This document shows, piece by piece, positions 24,188-32,751 of a stretch of 64,000 nt of DNA (positions are counted from its first letter, which is position 1; every line of letters begins with the position of its first letter). Below the pieces are notes generated by a model. It was not told where the DNA came from and made no database searches. It worked only from the letters and a program-made list of their open reading frames with translations. Position numbers and translations under genes: made by a program. The DNA comes from Nocardia neocaledoniensis (lineage in GTDB: Bacteria; Actinomycetota; Actinomycetes; Mycobacteriales; Mycobacteriaceae): NCBI RefSeq assembly GCF_029868625.1, contig NZ_JARWOJ010000399.1, forward strand, positions 1-64,000. Reading direction: 5' to 3'.

Positions 24188-25198
24188 TCAGCCGAGGGCG
24201 CGCAGCCGAGGAGCCAGGTCGCGCTCGAACAGGTCGAGGAAGCGCAGCTGGTCGTGGCCGGGGGCGTGGAAGACCAGGTGGTTGAGGCCCGCGTCCAGGT
24301 AGGGCTTGATCTGGGCGACGGCCTCGTCCGGGTCGCTGGCCACGATCCAGCGCTTGGCGACCTGCTCGATCGGCAGCGCGTCGGCGGCGGCCTCCATCTC
24401 GATCGGGTCGGTGATGTCGTGCTTCTGTTCCGCGGTCAGCGACAGCGGGGCCCAGAAACGCGTGTTCTGCAGCGCCAGTTCGGGATCGGTGTCGTAGGAG
24501 ATCTTGATCTCGATCATCTTGTCGATCCCGGCGAGGTCGCGGCCCACCTTGTCGGCGCCCTCGGCGACCGCAGGCAGCAGCTTCTCGGTGTAGAGGTCCA
24601 TGCCCTTGCCCGAGGTGCAGATGAAACCGTCGCCGGCGCGACCGGCGTAGCGCGCGACGACGGGGCCGCCCGCGGCGATGTAGACGGGGATGCCGCCCTT
24701 GGGCACGTCGTAGATGGAGGCACCGACGGTGTGGTAATACTCGCCGTCGAAATCGACGCGGTCGCCGGTCCACAGCTCACGCATCAGGTTCACCGCCTCG
24801 CGCAGGCGGGCGAAACGCTCCTTGAAATCGGGCCATTCGCCCTTGTATCCGGTCGCGATCTCGTTGAGCGCCTCGCCGGTGCCGACACCGAGCATCACCC
24901 GTCCCGGGTACAGGCAGCCGAAGGTGGCGAAGGCCTGCGCGATGACGGCCGGGTTGTAGCGGAAGGTCGGGGTGAGCACCGAGGTGCCGAGCATGATCCG
25001 TTCGGTGCGCTCACCGGCGGCGGCCAGCCAGGCCAGCGAGAACGGCGCGTGGCCGCCGTTGTGGCGCCACGGCTGGAAGTGATCGCTGACGGTCGCGCTG
25101 TCGAGCCCGTGCTCCTCGGCGGCCACCGCCAGCTCGACGAGCTCACGCGGTCCGAACTGTTCCGCCGACGCCTTGTATCCGAGCTTGAGATCAACCAT
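24188..25198 (-). CDS. fgd1: F420-dependent glucose-6-phosphate dehydrogenase
   Basis: 336 aa, the same length as M. tuberculosis Fgd1. The luciferase-like TIM barrel has [57 protein letters not shown] and YIAAGGP. It reduces F420 with glucose-6-phosphate. MVDLKLGY was chosen as the start by family alignment. In M. tuberculosis it directly precedes pta-ackA; here the F420-dependent reductase gene intervenes. Confidence 0.95.
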   Translation of the reverse strand: MVDLKLGYKASAEQFGPRELVELAVAAEEHGLDSATVSDHFQPWRHNGGHAPFSLAWLAAAGERTERIMLGTSVLTPTFRYNPAVIAQAFATFGCLYPGRVMLGVGTGEALNEIATGYKGEWPDFKERFARLREAVNLMRELWTGDRVDFDGEYYHTVGASIYDVPKGGIPVYIAAGGPVVARYAGRAGDGFICTSGKGMDLYTEKLLPAVAEGADKVGRDLAGIDKMIEIKISYDTDPELALQNTRFWAPLSLTAEQKHDITDPIEMEAAADALPIEQVAKRWIVASDPDEAVAQIKPYLDAGLNHLVFHAPGHDQLRFLDLFERDLAPRLRALG

Positions 25199-25310
25199 CT
25201 CAGCCACTCCTGTCATTCGCTTCGTCGCAGCCCCTGCCGCTTCGACACTAACCAACGCCGATCGCTACTGTCTGGTCGCACGGTCGCCGGTTTTAGCGGA
25301 TGATTAGCTG

Positions 25311-26111
25311 GTGACCGCCAAGGATGAGCAGATCTTGTCGTACCTGACCGACATGGACGGTGTGCTGGTGCACGAGGATCAACTGATCCCCGGCGCCGAC
25401 GAGTTCCTGGCCGAACTGCGGAAGAACGAGATTCCCTTCCTGGTCCTGACCAACAACTCGATCCGCACCCCGCGCGACCTGCAGGCGCGCCTGCGCCACA
25501 CCGGCCTGGACATCCCCGAGGAATCAATCTGGACCTCGGCGCTGGCCACCGCCACCTTCCTCGACGACCAGCGCCCGCACGGCACCGCCTATGTGGTCGG
25601 CGAGTCCGGCCTCACCACCGCCCTGCACGAGATCGGCTACGTGCTCACCGACAGCGACCCCGATTACGTGGTGCTCGGCGAGACCCGCACGTATTCCTTC
25701 GAGGCCATCACGACCGCGATCCGGCTGGTCGAGCGTGGCGCCAAGTTCATCGCCACCAACCCCGACGCGACCGGCCCGTCCCGCGACGGCGTGCTGCCTG
25801 CCACCGGTTCGGTCGCCGCCCTCATCACCCGGGCCACGGGCAAGGAGCCGTACTACGTCGGCAAGCCGAACCCGCTGATGATGCGCTCGGCCCTGCGCCG
25901 CATCGGCGCGCACTCCCAATCCACGGTGATGATCGGCGACCGCATGGACACCGACGTGATCTCCGGTCTGGAGGCCGGGATGCGCACGATCCTGGTCACG
26001 TCGGGGATCTCCACCAAGAGTTCCGTCGAGCAGTACCCGTTCCGGCCGACGCTGGTGGTCGATTCGGTCGCCGACCTGCTCAATCGGACCCGGACACCGT
26101 TTCTGGACTGA
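25311..26111 (+). CDS. HAD-IIA family hydrolase (NagD-like)
   Basis: 266 aa from GTG. HAD motifs are present: nucleophile and general-acid Asp in DMDGVL, motif II in LTNNS, Lys in VGKPN, and GDRMDTDV. The C2-type cap lies between motifs II and III. Members dephosphorylate nucleotides or sugar phosphates; the substrate is not evident. It stands alone between fgd1 and the kinase gene. Confidence 0.9.
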   Translation: MTAKDEQILSYLTDMDGVLVHEDQLIPGADEFLAELRKNEIPFLVLTNNSIRTPRDLQARLRHTGLDIPEESIWTSALATATFLDDQRPHGTAYVVGESGLTTALHEIGYVLTDSDPDYVVLGETRTYSFEAITTAIRLVERGAKFIATNPDATGPSRDGVLPATGSVAALITRATGKEPYYVGKPNPLMMRSALRRIGAHSQSTVMIGDRMDTDVISGLEAGMRTILVTSGISTKSSVEQYPFRPTLVVDSVADLLNRTRTPFLD

Positions 26112-26158
26112 CGGGATACTCTCGGATAGCTCGGCAAATCACGTGATCGGGTGGCCAC

Positions 26159-28408
26159 ATGGATACCGACGGTGGTGTTGATCGTGTAGCGGCGACGCGC
26201 AGCGCGTTGACGCGGCTGGTCGCGGGTTTCGACAGTGCGTGGGAGAGCTCGGGCGAGCCGCCGGATCTGGCCGCTCATCTGCCCGCTGACCGGGGGTTGC
26301 GGCGCTCGGCGTTGATCGAGCTGATCAAGGTCGATCTGCGCAGGCGGTGGCGCGGGGCGGGCACCCGCAAGCGGCTCGCGGAGTATCGGGCGCAATTCCC
26401 GGAACTGGACGCGGCGCCGCTGCCACCGGACCTGATCTACGAGGAGATCAGCGTGCGCAGCCGGGGGCATGATCAGGACCTCGACCTCAGCGAGTACGAG
26501 CAGGAGTTCGCGCCGCAGATGGCGCAGATCGCCACCCGGCTCGACACCGCGACCCTCACCTCCGACAGCTTCCGGACCACGCTGATCGCCGACCCGACCA
26601 CCGTCGACGCGCTGGACGGCCTGGTCGCGGGCAGCACCATCGACGACTTCGATCTGCTGCTCCGGCTCGGACAGGGTGCGTTCGCGCGGGTGTTCCTCGC
26701 TCGGCAGCGGTCCATGCAGCGGCTCGTCGCGGTGAAGATCTCGCAGGATCGCGGCACTGAACCGCAGACCCTGGCCCAACTGGATCACGAGCACATCGTG
26801 CGCGTGTTCGACCAGCGCCAGCGCGCGGACGAGCACCTGAAGCTGATGTACATGCAGTACGTGCCCGGCGGCACCCTGCTCGGCGTGCTTCGGCTGGTTC
26901 GGGCGACGCCGGTAGACCGGCGCACCGGTCAGCTGCTGCTCGATGCGGTGGATGCCGCGATCGCCGCGGACGGCGTGCTCACGCCGGTGACATCCCCGAC
27001 CCGCACCGCCCTGGCGAAGCTGACCTGGCCCGAGGCGGTGGCCTGGCTGGGCAGCAGGCTCGCGACCGCACTGGACCACGCCAACCGGTGCGGTGTGCTG
27101 CACCGCGACGTCAAACCGGCCAACGTGCTGCTGACCGCGGAAGGCCAACCGAAACTCGCGGACTTCAACATCAGCTTCAGCACCCACATCCCCGGCGCCA
27201 GCCCCGTCGCGTACTTCGGCGGGTCGCTGGCCTATATGTCGCCGGAGCAGCTGGAAGCCTGCGATCCCGGCCTGCCGACCTCCGCCGCCGACCTCGACAC
27301 CCGCAGCGACCTCTACGCGCTCGCGGTGGTGCTGTGGGAACTGCTGACCGGCCGGAATCCGTTCGCCGAGGACGTCGCGACGGGCGACTCCGACAGCGTG
27401 CTCACCAAGATGATCGAACGCCGCCGCCAGCCGATCGACGCCCGCCTCCAGGCTGCCGCGCCGCCGGACTGTCCACAGGTGCTCTGCCATGCCCTGCTGA
27501 CCTGCCTGTCGCCCGACCCCGGCGACCGATTCGCCTCCGGCGCCGACCTCGCCCGGCACCTCGACCTCGCGCTGGACCGCAAGGCCCGCGACCTCGTCGA
27601 CCCGCCCGCGCAGAGCGTGCGCGGACGGCTGCACAACCGGCCGCTGCCGGTCGTGACGCTGTCGAGCGTGATCGGGCAGGTGCTCGGCGCCCTGTATCTC
27701 TCGGCGCACAACACCGAGCTGCTGTCCCTCGAACTCGGCGCGGCTGCGCAGCACCAGCTCACCAGGCTCGCCGTGATCGCCGCCCTCATCGGTTATCCGC
27801 TGGGTGTCGCGCTGCTGCTGTACTGGTGCAGGCTGGTGTTCCTGGTACCCGAGGGTCTGCGGCGCGGCAAGCACTACGACGACGCCACCCTGGTCAGAGC
27901 GCGCGCGGACACTCTCGCGTGCGGGGATCGGGTCGCCGTCGTCGCGTTCGCCGGGTGGATGATCGCCATGGTCGTATTCCTGATCCAGTTGCGCGATACC
28001 GCCGAGCTGTCGGCCGGGCTGTACGTCAACCTGATCGCCTCCCAGATGATCGCCGCGGCGATCGCCGTCGTCTACAGCTACTTCCCGGTGACTTTCTTCG
28101 TACTCCGCTGGTACTACCCGGCATTGATCGCCGCCGGACACCGATCCCCGGCCGAGACCATCCCCCTGCGTCGCCTGGCCCGGCGCAGCCGGATCTATCT
28201 CGGCATCGCCGCCTCGGTCCCGCTGCTCGGCGTCGCCGTGGGGCTGGTGTTCCTGGACCCCACGCAGCAGCAGGCCGTGCTCGCCTCGATCATCGCGCTC
28301 TGTGTCGGCGGCCTGTTCGCCTTCGTCGTCGCCCTGCGCGTCTACTACGCGCTCGAGTCCGATCTGCACGCGCTCTACCGGGTGATCGACCCCTCCGCCC
28401 GGCGCTGA
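26159..28408 (+). CDS. Membrane serine/threonine kinase with atypical N-terminus
   Basis: 749 aa. Residues 1-150 hold two short motifs of the type EYxxxFPEL / LIYEEISVR and EYEQEFAP, which resemble the leader of planctomycete-type kinases. The kinase domain spans about 163-475: GQGAFARVF, Lys193 in VAVKIS, His315-Arg-Asp317 in HRDVKPANVLL, and Asp335-Phe-Asn337 where DFG is normal. SPEQ follows. A basic linker leads to about six membrane helices (from about residue 510 to 740) in place of the usual single helix plus sensor. The metal-binding Asp is kept, so activity is plausible. The target is unknown. Confidence 0.82.
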   Translation: MDTDGGVDRVAATRSALTRLVAGFDSAWESSGEPPDLAAHLPADRGLRRSALIELIKVDLRRRWRGAGTRKRLAEYRAQFPELDAAPLPPDLIYEEISVRSRGHDQDLDLSEYEQEFAPQMAQIATRLDTATLTSDSFRTTLIADPTTVDALDGLVAGSTIDDFDLLLRLGQGAFARVFLARQRSMQRLVAVKISQDRGTEPQTLAQLDHEHIVRVFDQRQRADEHLKLMYMQYVPGGTLLGVLRLVRATPVDRRTGQLLLDAVDAAIAADGVLTPVTSPTRTALAKLTWPEAVAWLGSRLATALDHANRCGVLHRDVKPANVLLTAEGQPKLADFNISFSTHIPGASPVAYFGGSLAYMSPEQLEACDPGLPTSAADLDTRSDLYALAVVLWELLTGRNPFAEDVATGDSDSVLTKMIERRRQPIDARLQAAAPPDCPQVLCHALLTCLSPDPGDRFASGADLARHLDLALDRKARDLVDPPAQSVRGRLHNRPLPVVTLSSVIGQVLGALYLSAHNTELLSLELGAAAQHQLTRLAVIAALIGYPLGVALLLYWCRLVFLVPEGLRRGKHYDDATLVRARADTLACGDRVAVVAFAGWMIAMVVFLIQLRDTAELSAGLYVNLIASQMIAAAIAVVYSYFPVTFFVLRWYYPALIAAGHRSPAETIPLRRLARRSRIYLGIAASVPLLGVAVGLVFLDPTQQQAVLASIIALCVGGLFAFVVALRVYYALESDLHALYRVIDPSARR

Positions 28409-28442
28409 GGATGTTCGGGAATACACCGCGACCCCTCTAGGT

Positions 28443-28473
28443 TATAGTTGCCATGGCAACCAAAGGAGGGCAC
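28443..28473 (+). promoter_or_regulatory. -10 box, 14-bp palindrome and RBS of the LLM operon
   Basis: TATAGT (28443-28448) is a good -10 element. The perfect palindrome GTTGCCATGGCAAC (28447-28460) overlaps it and the probable start point, so a dimeric repressor bound here would block transcription. AAAGGAGGG (28462-28470) is a strong ribosome binding site 3 nt before the GTG at 28474. The ATG inside the palindrome is in frame but has no binding site. Confidence 0.6.
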
Positions 28474-29565
28474 GTGCAGTTCGGAATCTTCACCGTCGGT
28501 GATGTGACCACCGATCCCACCACCGGCCGCACCCCCACCGAGGCCGAGCGGATCAAGGCGATGGTCGCGATCGCGCAGAAGGCCGAGGAGGTGGGACTCG
28601 ACGTGTTCGCGATGGGCGAGCACCACAACCCGCCCTTCGTGCCGAGCTCGCCGACCACCATGCTCGGCTACATCGCGGGGCGCACCGACAAGATCATGCT
28701 GTCCACCTCGACCACGCTGATCACCACGAACGACCCGGTGAAGATCGCCGAGGACTTCGCGATGCTGCAGCACCTGGCCGACGGGCGCGTCGACCTGATG
28801 CTCGGCCGCGGCAACACCGGCCCGGTCTACCCGTGGTTCGGCAAGGACATCCGCGACGGCATCCCGCTGGCCATCGAGAACTATCACCTGCTGCACCGGC
28901 TCTGGCGCGAGGACGTCGTGGACTGGGAGGGCAAGTTCCGCACTCCGCTGCAGTCGTTCACCTCGACGCCGCGCCCGCTCGACGACGTACCGCCGTTCGT
29001 CTGGCACGGCTCCATCCGCAGCCCGGAGATCGCCGAACAGGCCGCCTATTACGGTGACGGCTTCTTCGCCAACCACATCTTCTGGCCCACCGACCACTTC
29101 CAGCGGCTGATCGAGCTGTACCGCCGCCGCTACGAGCACTACGGCCACGGCAGCGCCGACCAGGCCGTCGTCGGTCTCGGCGGACAGGTGTTCATGCGCA
29201 AGAACTCCCAGGACGCCGTCCGGGAATTCCGGCCGTACTTCGACAACGCGCCCGTCTACGGACACGGCCCGTCGCTGGAGGAATTCACCGCGCAGACCCC
29301 GCTGACCGTGGGCAGCCCGCAGCAGGTGATCGAGAAGACGCTCACCTTCCGCGAGCACTTCGGCGACTACCAGCGCCAGCTGTTCCTGATGGACCACGCC
29401 GGCCTGCCGCTGAAGACCGTGCTCGAGCAGCTCGACCTGCTCGGCGAGGAAGTGGTCCCGGTGCTGCGCAAGGAGTTCGCGGCCGGTCGTCCCACCCACG
29501 TGCCCGACGCCCCGACGCACGCCTCGTTGCTCGCCGCCAAGAACGCCGCGCAGGTCGACGCATGA
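28474..29565 (+). CDS. Luciferase-like monooxygenase, CE1758 family
   Basis: 363 aa flavin-dependent LLM protein beginning VQFGIFTVGDVTTDP. MGEHHNPPF, STSTTLITTNDPVKIAEDFAMLQHLADGR and LGRGNTGPVYPWFGKD match the CE1758-type subgroup. Family members normally occur with the CE1759-type FMN reductase, encoded 31 nt downstream here, which supplies reduced flavin. The substrate is unknown. The start was chosen by the ribosome binding site and family alignment over an upstream ATG. Confidence 0.88.
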   Translation: MQFGIFTVGDVTTDPTTGRTPTEAERIKAMVAIAQKAEEVGLDVFAMGEHHNPPFVPSSPTTMLGYIAGRTDKIMLSTSTTLITTNDPVKIAEDFAMLQHLADGRVDLMLGRGNTGPVYPWFGKDIRDGIPLAIENYHLLHRLWREDVVDWEGKFRTPLQSFTSTPRPLDDVPPFVWHGSIRSPEIAEQAAYYGDGFFANHIFWPTDHFQRLIELYRRRYEHYGHGSADQAVVGLGGQVFMRKNSQDAVREFRPYFDNAPVYGHGPSLEEFTAQTPLTVGSPQQVIEKTLTFREHFGDYQRQLFLMDHAGLPLKTVLEQLDLLGEEVVPVLRKEFAAGRPTHVPDAPTHASLLAAKNAAQVDA

Positions 29566-29596
29566 CCGCCCGCCACCCCGATCAGGAGGTGTTCCG

Positions 29597-30217
29597 ATGA
29601 GCACCCGCATCGCCGTCGTGTCGGCGGGACTGTCGCAGCCGTCGTCGACCCGTTTGCTGGCCGACCGGCTGGCCACCGCGACCGCCCGCGAACTGCGCGC
29701 CGCGGGCGCCGAGGTCGAACTCGACTTCGTCGACCTGCGCGACCACGCCCGCGACCTCGCCGACAATCTGCTCACCGGTTTCCCGGCGCCGTCGCTGCGG
29801 ACCGCGATCGAGCAGGTCGTCGACGCCGACGGCCTGATCGCGGTGACGCCGATCTTCAGCGCCTCCTACAGCGGTCTGTTCAAGACCTTCTTCGATGTGC
29901 TCGAACCCGATTCGCTCGCGGGCAAGCCGGTTCTGGCCGGCGCCACCGGCGGGACCGAACGCCACTCGCTGGCGCTCGAGCACGCGGTCCGACCGCTGTT
30001 CGCGTACCTGCGCTCCATCGTCGTACCCACCGCCGTGTACGCCGCCTCCTCGGACTGGGGCGCGCGCGGCGCCGACCAGTCCCTCAACAACCGGATCGAC
30101 CGCGCCGCAGGCGAATTCGCCACCCAAGTCCTCGGCAGGCCCGCCGCAGTGCCCGCCGACCCCTACGACGAGCCGACCCCGTTCGCGGATCTGCTCGCCG
30201 CCGACTCGCCCCGCTAG
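29597..30217 (+). CDS. LLM-partner FMN reductase, CE1759 family
   Basis: 206 aa flavodoxin-like NAD(P)H-dependent FMN reductase: MSTRIAVVSAGLSQPSSTR (phosphate-binding turn) and TPIFSASYSGLFKTFFD. It provides FMNH2 to the monooxygenase encoded before it. A ribosome binding site (aggaggtgttccg) precedes the ATG, and YceI follows in the same operon. Confidence 0.9.
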   Translation: MSTRIAVVSAGLSQPSSTRLLADRLATATARELRAAGAEVELDFVDLRDHARDLADNLLTGFPAPSLRTAIEQVVDADGLIAVTPIFSASYSGLFKTFFDVLEPDSLAGKPVLAGATGGTERHSLALEHAVRPLFAYLRSIVVPTAVYAASSDWGARGADQSLNNRIDRAAGEFATQVLGRPAAVPADPYDEPTPFADLLAADSPR

Positions 30218-30241
30218 ACCTCGACCCCACAAGGAGTTCTC

Positions 30242-30790
30242 ATGACCACCGCACTCGCCAACGGACTCACCGCAGGCACCTGGGCCATCGACCCCACCCA
30301 CTCCACCGTCGGCTTCGCCGTCCGCCACCTGATGGTGAGCAAGGTCCGCGGCCGCTTCACCGACTTCGACGGCGCGCTCGTCATCGGCGAAGACGGCACG
30401 GCCTCCGCACACGCCGAGATCCGCGTCGACTCCCTCACCACCGACAACGCCCAGCGCGACGGTCACCTGCGCACCGCCGACTTCTTCCACGCCGAGCAGT
30501 TCCCGGTGATGACCTTCAAGTCCACCGGATTCCGCGGCGAGGGCAACGATTTCGTCGTCGACGGCGAGTTCACCGTGCGCGGCAACACCAAGCCGGTCTC
30601 GCTCGAGGTGGAGTTCCTCGGCGTGAACCCGGGCATGGGCAACGGCCCGGTCGCCGGCTTCGAAGCCAAGACCGTCGTCTCCCGCCGCGACTTCGGCCTC
30701 GACATCGACATGCCGCTCCCCGACGGCGGCGCCGTCATCGGCGACAAGATCACCCTCACCCTCGAGATCGAAGCCGTCCTCCAGAGCTGA
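30242..30790 (+). CDS. YceI family lipid-binding protein
   Basis: 182 aa lipocalin-like protein: WAIDPTHSTVGFAVRHLMVSKVRG, FFHAEQFP and FTVRGNTKPVSLEVEF are the family hallmarks. YceI proteins bind isoprenoid or amide lipids in a beta-barrel. No signal peptide, so it is cytoplasmic, as in most actinobacterial copies. Ribosome binding site aaggag 6 nt before the ATG. It ends the LLM/FMN reductase operon. Confidence 0.9.
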   Translation: MTTALANGLTAGTWAIDPTHSTVGFAVRHLMVSKVRGRFTDFDGALVIGEDGTASAHAEIRVDSLTTDNAQRDGHLRTADFFHAEQFPVMTFKSTGFRGEGNDFVVDGEFTVRGNTKPVSLEVEFLGVNPGMGNGPVAGFEAKTVVSRRDFGLDIDMPLPDGGAVIGDKITLTLEIEAVLQS

Positions 30791-30803
30791 CCACAACCCC
30801 TCC

Positions 30804-30837
30804 AACGCCCTCGTCGCCACCGGCGACGGGGGCGTTT
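30804..30837 (+). terminator. Terminator after yceI
   Basis: AACGCCC and TCGTCGCC pair with GGCGACG and GGGCGTT around a 3-base loop, followed by a short T-run. It lies 13 nt beyond the yceI stop and is a good intrinsic terminator. Confidence 0.75.
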
Positions 30838-30928
30838 CAGCCAATGGTGTCAGCGCCGATTTCACCGGGCACACCGGGGTGGTGGCTGCCGAATTGCGCT
30901 CGCTCACTGTCGACGTCGATACCGGTCG

Positions 30929-31332
30929 GTGTGGCGCGGGGCATGGTCGGTCGAACGAGCTTGTGCCGCCGCCTATTACCCGACTGAGGCCCTGCGTCTT
31001 CTCCCGCGCGAGCACTCCGCCGGTCAGATCCAGCGGGCCGCGCTCGCGGCGGCCCTGCTCACCGCGCCCGACGTGCTCGTCGCGGACAGTCCGACCGCGT
31101 CCCTGAATCAGGGCACCGCGTACGCGGTGTGGAAGTCATTGCGGGAGTATGCCGATACGGGCGCGGCCGTGCTGGTCATCACCCACGACATCCCTCTGCT
31201 CACCGCCACCGGCTACGCCGAGCGGCTCGTGATCATGCGTAAGGGCGCCGTCGCGGCGGCCAAACCCTGGCCGAGCTGCGGGACTCCGATGACCCGCTGG
31301 TCCGGATGTATCTCCGTGGCTCGATTCACTGA
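30929..31332 (+). pseudogene. ABC transporter ATPase remnant (C-terminal half, frameshifted)
   Basis: The translated segment has a degraded signature (REHSAGQIQRAALAAALL), a Walker B-like VLVADSPTASL and the switch His in VLVITHDIPLL, i.e. the second half of an ATPase. No Walker A motif is found upstream. Near 31252-31260 the frame breaks: adding one G in GCGGCGGCC restores QTLAELRDSDDPLVRMYLRG and an in-frame stop at 31330. It is therefore truncated at the 5' end and frameshifted. Its end overlaps the marR stop. Bases 30838-30928 hold nothing I recognise. Confidence 0.7.
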
Positions 31333-31784
31333 GCGGACGCGGCCTCGGTGCCGATCTTCTCCATGACCGAGGACAACCGGGTCAGCGTGGCTACCGTGGC
31401 CGCGAACTCCGCCGGGCCCAGCTCCGCGGCCAGCCGCTGGGCGAACCGCGCATGCTGCGGGCCGATCTGCCGCACCGCAGCAAGTCCGGCCTCGGTCGCC
31501 GCGACCAGCTTGGCGCGTTTGTGGGCCGGGTTGGGGCGGTATTCGCACAGGCCCTTGTCGACCAGCAGGTCGGCGATGCGCTGCACGCTCTGCCGGGTGA
31601 TGCCCATCGCGCGGGCGATGCCCGCCACCGGCAGCGGCTCGGCGAGCACGGCACCGAGCACCTGCCACCAGGCCGCGGTGAGCCCGGCGGGGGCGGCCAA
31701 TTCCTCTGCCACGGCGAGGAATTGGCCGTTGAGCTTGAACGAGGTGATGGCGGCGGTCGAGAACAGGGCCTGATCGTCGGTCAT
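31326..31784 (-). CDS. MarR family transcriptional regulator
   Basis: 152 aa. The winged helix-turn-helix is visible in LPVAGIARAMGITRQSVQRIADLLVDKGL and in the wing EYRPNPAHKRAKLV, flanked by dimerisation helices. The start overlaps the stop of the DJ-1 gene (ATGA), so both are made from one mRNA. It probably represses its own operon through the long palindrome at 32413-32448; the ligand is unknown. Confidence 0.88.
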   Translation of the reverse strand: MTDDQALFSTAAITSFKLNGQFLAVAEELAAPAGLTAAWWQVLGAVLAEPLPVAGIARAMGITRQSVQRIADLLVDKGLCEYRPNPAHKRAKLVAATEAGLAAVRQIGPQHARFAQRLAAELGPAEFAATVATLTRLSSVMEKIGTEAASAQ

Positions 31785-32413
31785 GAGGCGTTGGCGGCCT
31801 CGTACTCGGCGAGCACCGCGTAGGCCGCCGGGTCGCGGTGCGCGAACAGCTCGTACCAGGCGTCGATGATGCGCGGCTCGGACACCTCCAGACGGGTGAA
31901 GACCTCCCTGGCGAACTCGAACGGCGACATCGAATCGGCGGTGATCACGTCGCGATCCGTGACGGCGGGCGCGTCCACGTAGTGCTCGGCGCCCGAATAT
32001 CCGCTGTAGGCCAGGTATTCCACGGCGTTGGAGGTATGCGCGCGGTCGTCGAGCAGACCAGCCTTGGCCAACCCGAAGGTGGCGCCGCAGATCGCGGCGA
32101 CCGGCACGCCCGCGTCGACGAACCGGCGCGCCGCGTCCGCGAACGGCACAAGCGCGTCGCCGTCCCACAGATCGGCGCCGGGCAGGATCAGCATCGCGCT
32201 GTCGGCCGGGTCGAGATCGGCGAGCGCGAGGTCCGGCGTCACCCGCAGCCTGCCCGCGGTGGTGATCGGATCGGTACTCAGCCCGACCGTCGCGACCTGG
32301 AACGTTCCCGGCTCGCGGTGCCAGCCACTGTTGGCGATGTGCGCGGTGGCGGCGCCCACCTCCCAGTCGGCGAGGGTGTCGTACACGGCCATGTGGACTG
32401 TCGTCATCATCAT
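31781..32413 (-). CDS. DJ-1/PfpI (GATase1-like) family protein
   Basis: 210 aa. The nucleophile elbow VAAICGATFGLAKAGLLDDR contains the Cys of the DJ-1/PfpI superfamily, and ILPGADLWDGD supplies the conserved turn. The N-terminal VHMAVYDTLADWE matches transcription-linked or hydratase-like members. Three consecutive ATG codons open the frame. The first directly follows the operator, suggesting a leaderless message. Exact enzymatic activity unknown. Confidence 0.85.
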   Translation of the reverse strand: MMMTTVHMAVYDTLADWEVGAATAHIANSGWHREPGTFQVATVGLSTDPITTAGRLRVTPDLALADLDPADSAMLILPGADLWDGDALVPFADAARRFVDAGVPVAAICGATFGLAKAGLLDDRAHTSNAVEYLAYSGYSGAEHYVDAPAVTDRDVITADSMSPFEFAREVFTRLEVSEPRIIDAWYELFAHRDPAAYAVLAEYEAANAS

Positions 32414-32448
32414 GACAGTATGCTGTCATATTGGACAGCATACTGTCA
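32413..32448 (-). promoter_or_regulatory. 36-bp palindromic operator of the DJ-1/marR operon
   Basis: TGACAGTATGCTGTC (32413-32427) and its exact reverse complement (32434-32448) are separated by 6 nt. Each arm is itself partly palindromic (GACAG...CTGTC), so the site offers two stacked half-sites. On the minus strand it overlaps a TTGACA -35-like element and ends at the start codon. It is the obvious binding site for the MarR protein encoded in this operon. Confidence 0.75.
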
Positions 32449-32527
32449 ATAAGAATTTCGAAACCCGTCAACAGGCCCCACGCCGTACGCTGACGTCATT
32501 CGGTGCGAGACAAGGAGACTCAGCGCG

Positions 32528-32749
32528 ATGACCGACCCCGTACAGGGCCTGACGGGAACCATCACGTCGCCGATCCGGGCGGCGGGCGCGCTGGGTGAAG
32601 TGCTCGTCGCGATCCGCGGGGGAACCGAGACCTATCTCGCCCGCGCCGACGAGCCGATCGAGGCCGGAGCCACCGTGTTGATCATCGCGGTCCACCCGGG
32701 CCGGATGGTCGACGTCGTCGCCTGGATTCCACTCACCAAGGAGAACTGA
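32528..32749 (+). CDS. NfeD-like OB-fold protein
   Basis: 73 aa. The beta-rich pattern GLTGTITSPIRAAGALGEVLV followed by EAGATVLIIAVHPGRMVDV matches the soluble C-terminal domain of NfeD proteins, without their membrane part. A ribosome binding site AAGGAG is present. It is followed 2 nt later by an SPFH/flotillin gene, the usual NfeD partner. Confidence 0.75.
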   Translation: MTDPVQGLTGTITSPIRAAGALGEVLVAIRGGTETYLARADEPIEAGATVLIIAVHPGRMVDVVAWIPLTKEN

Positions 32750-32751
32750 AC

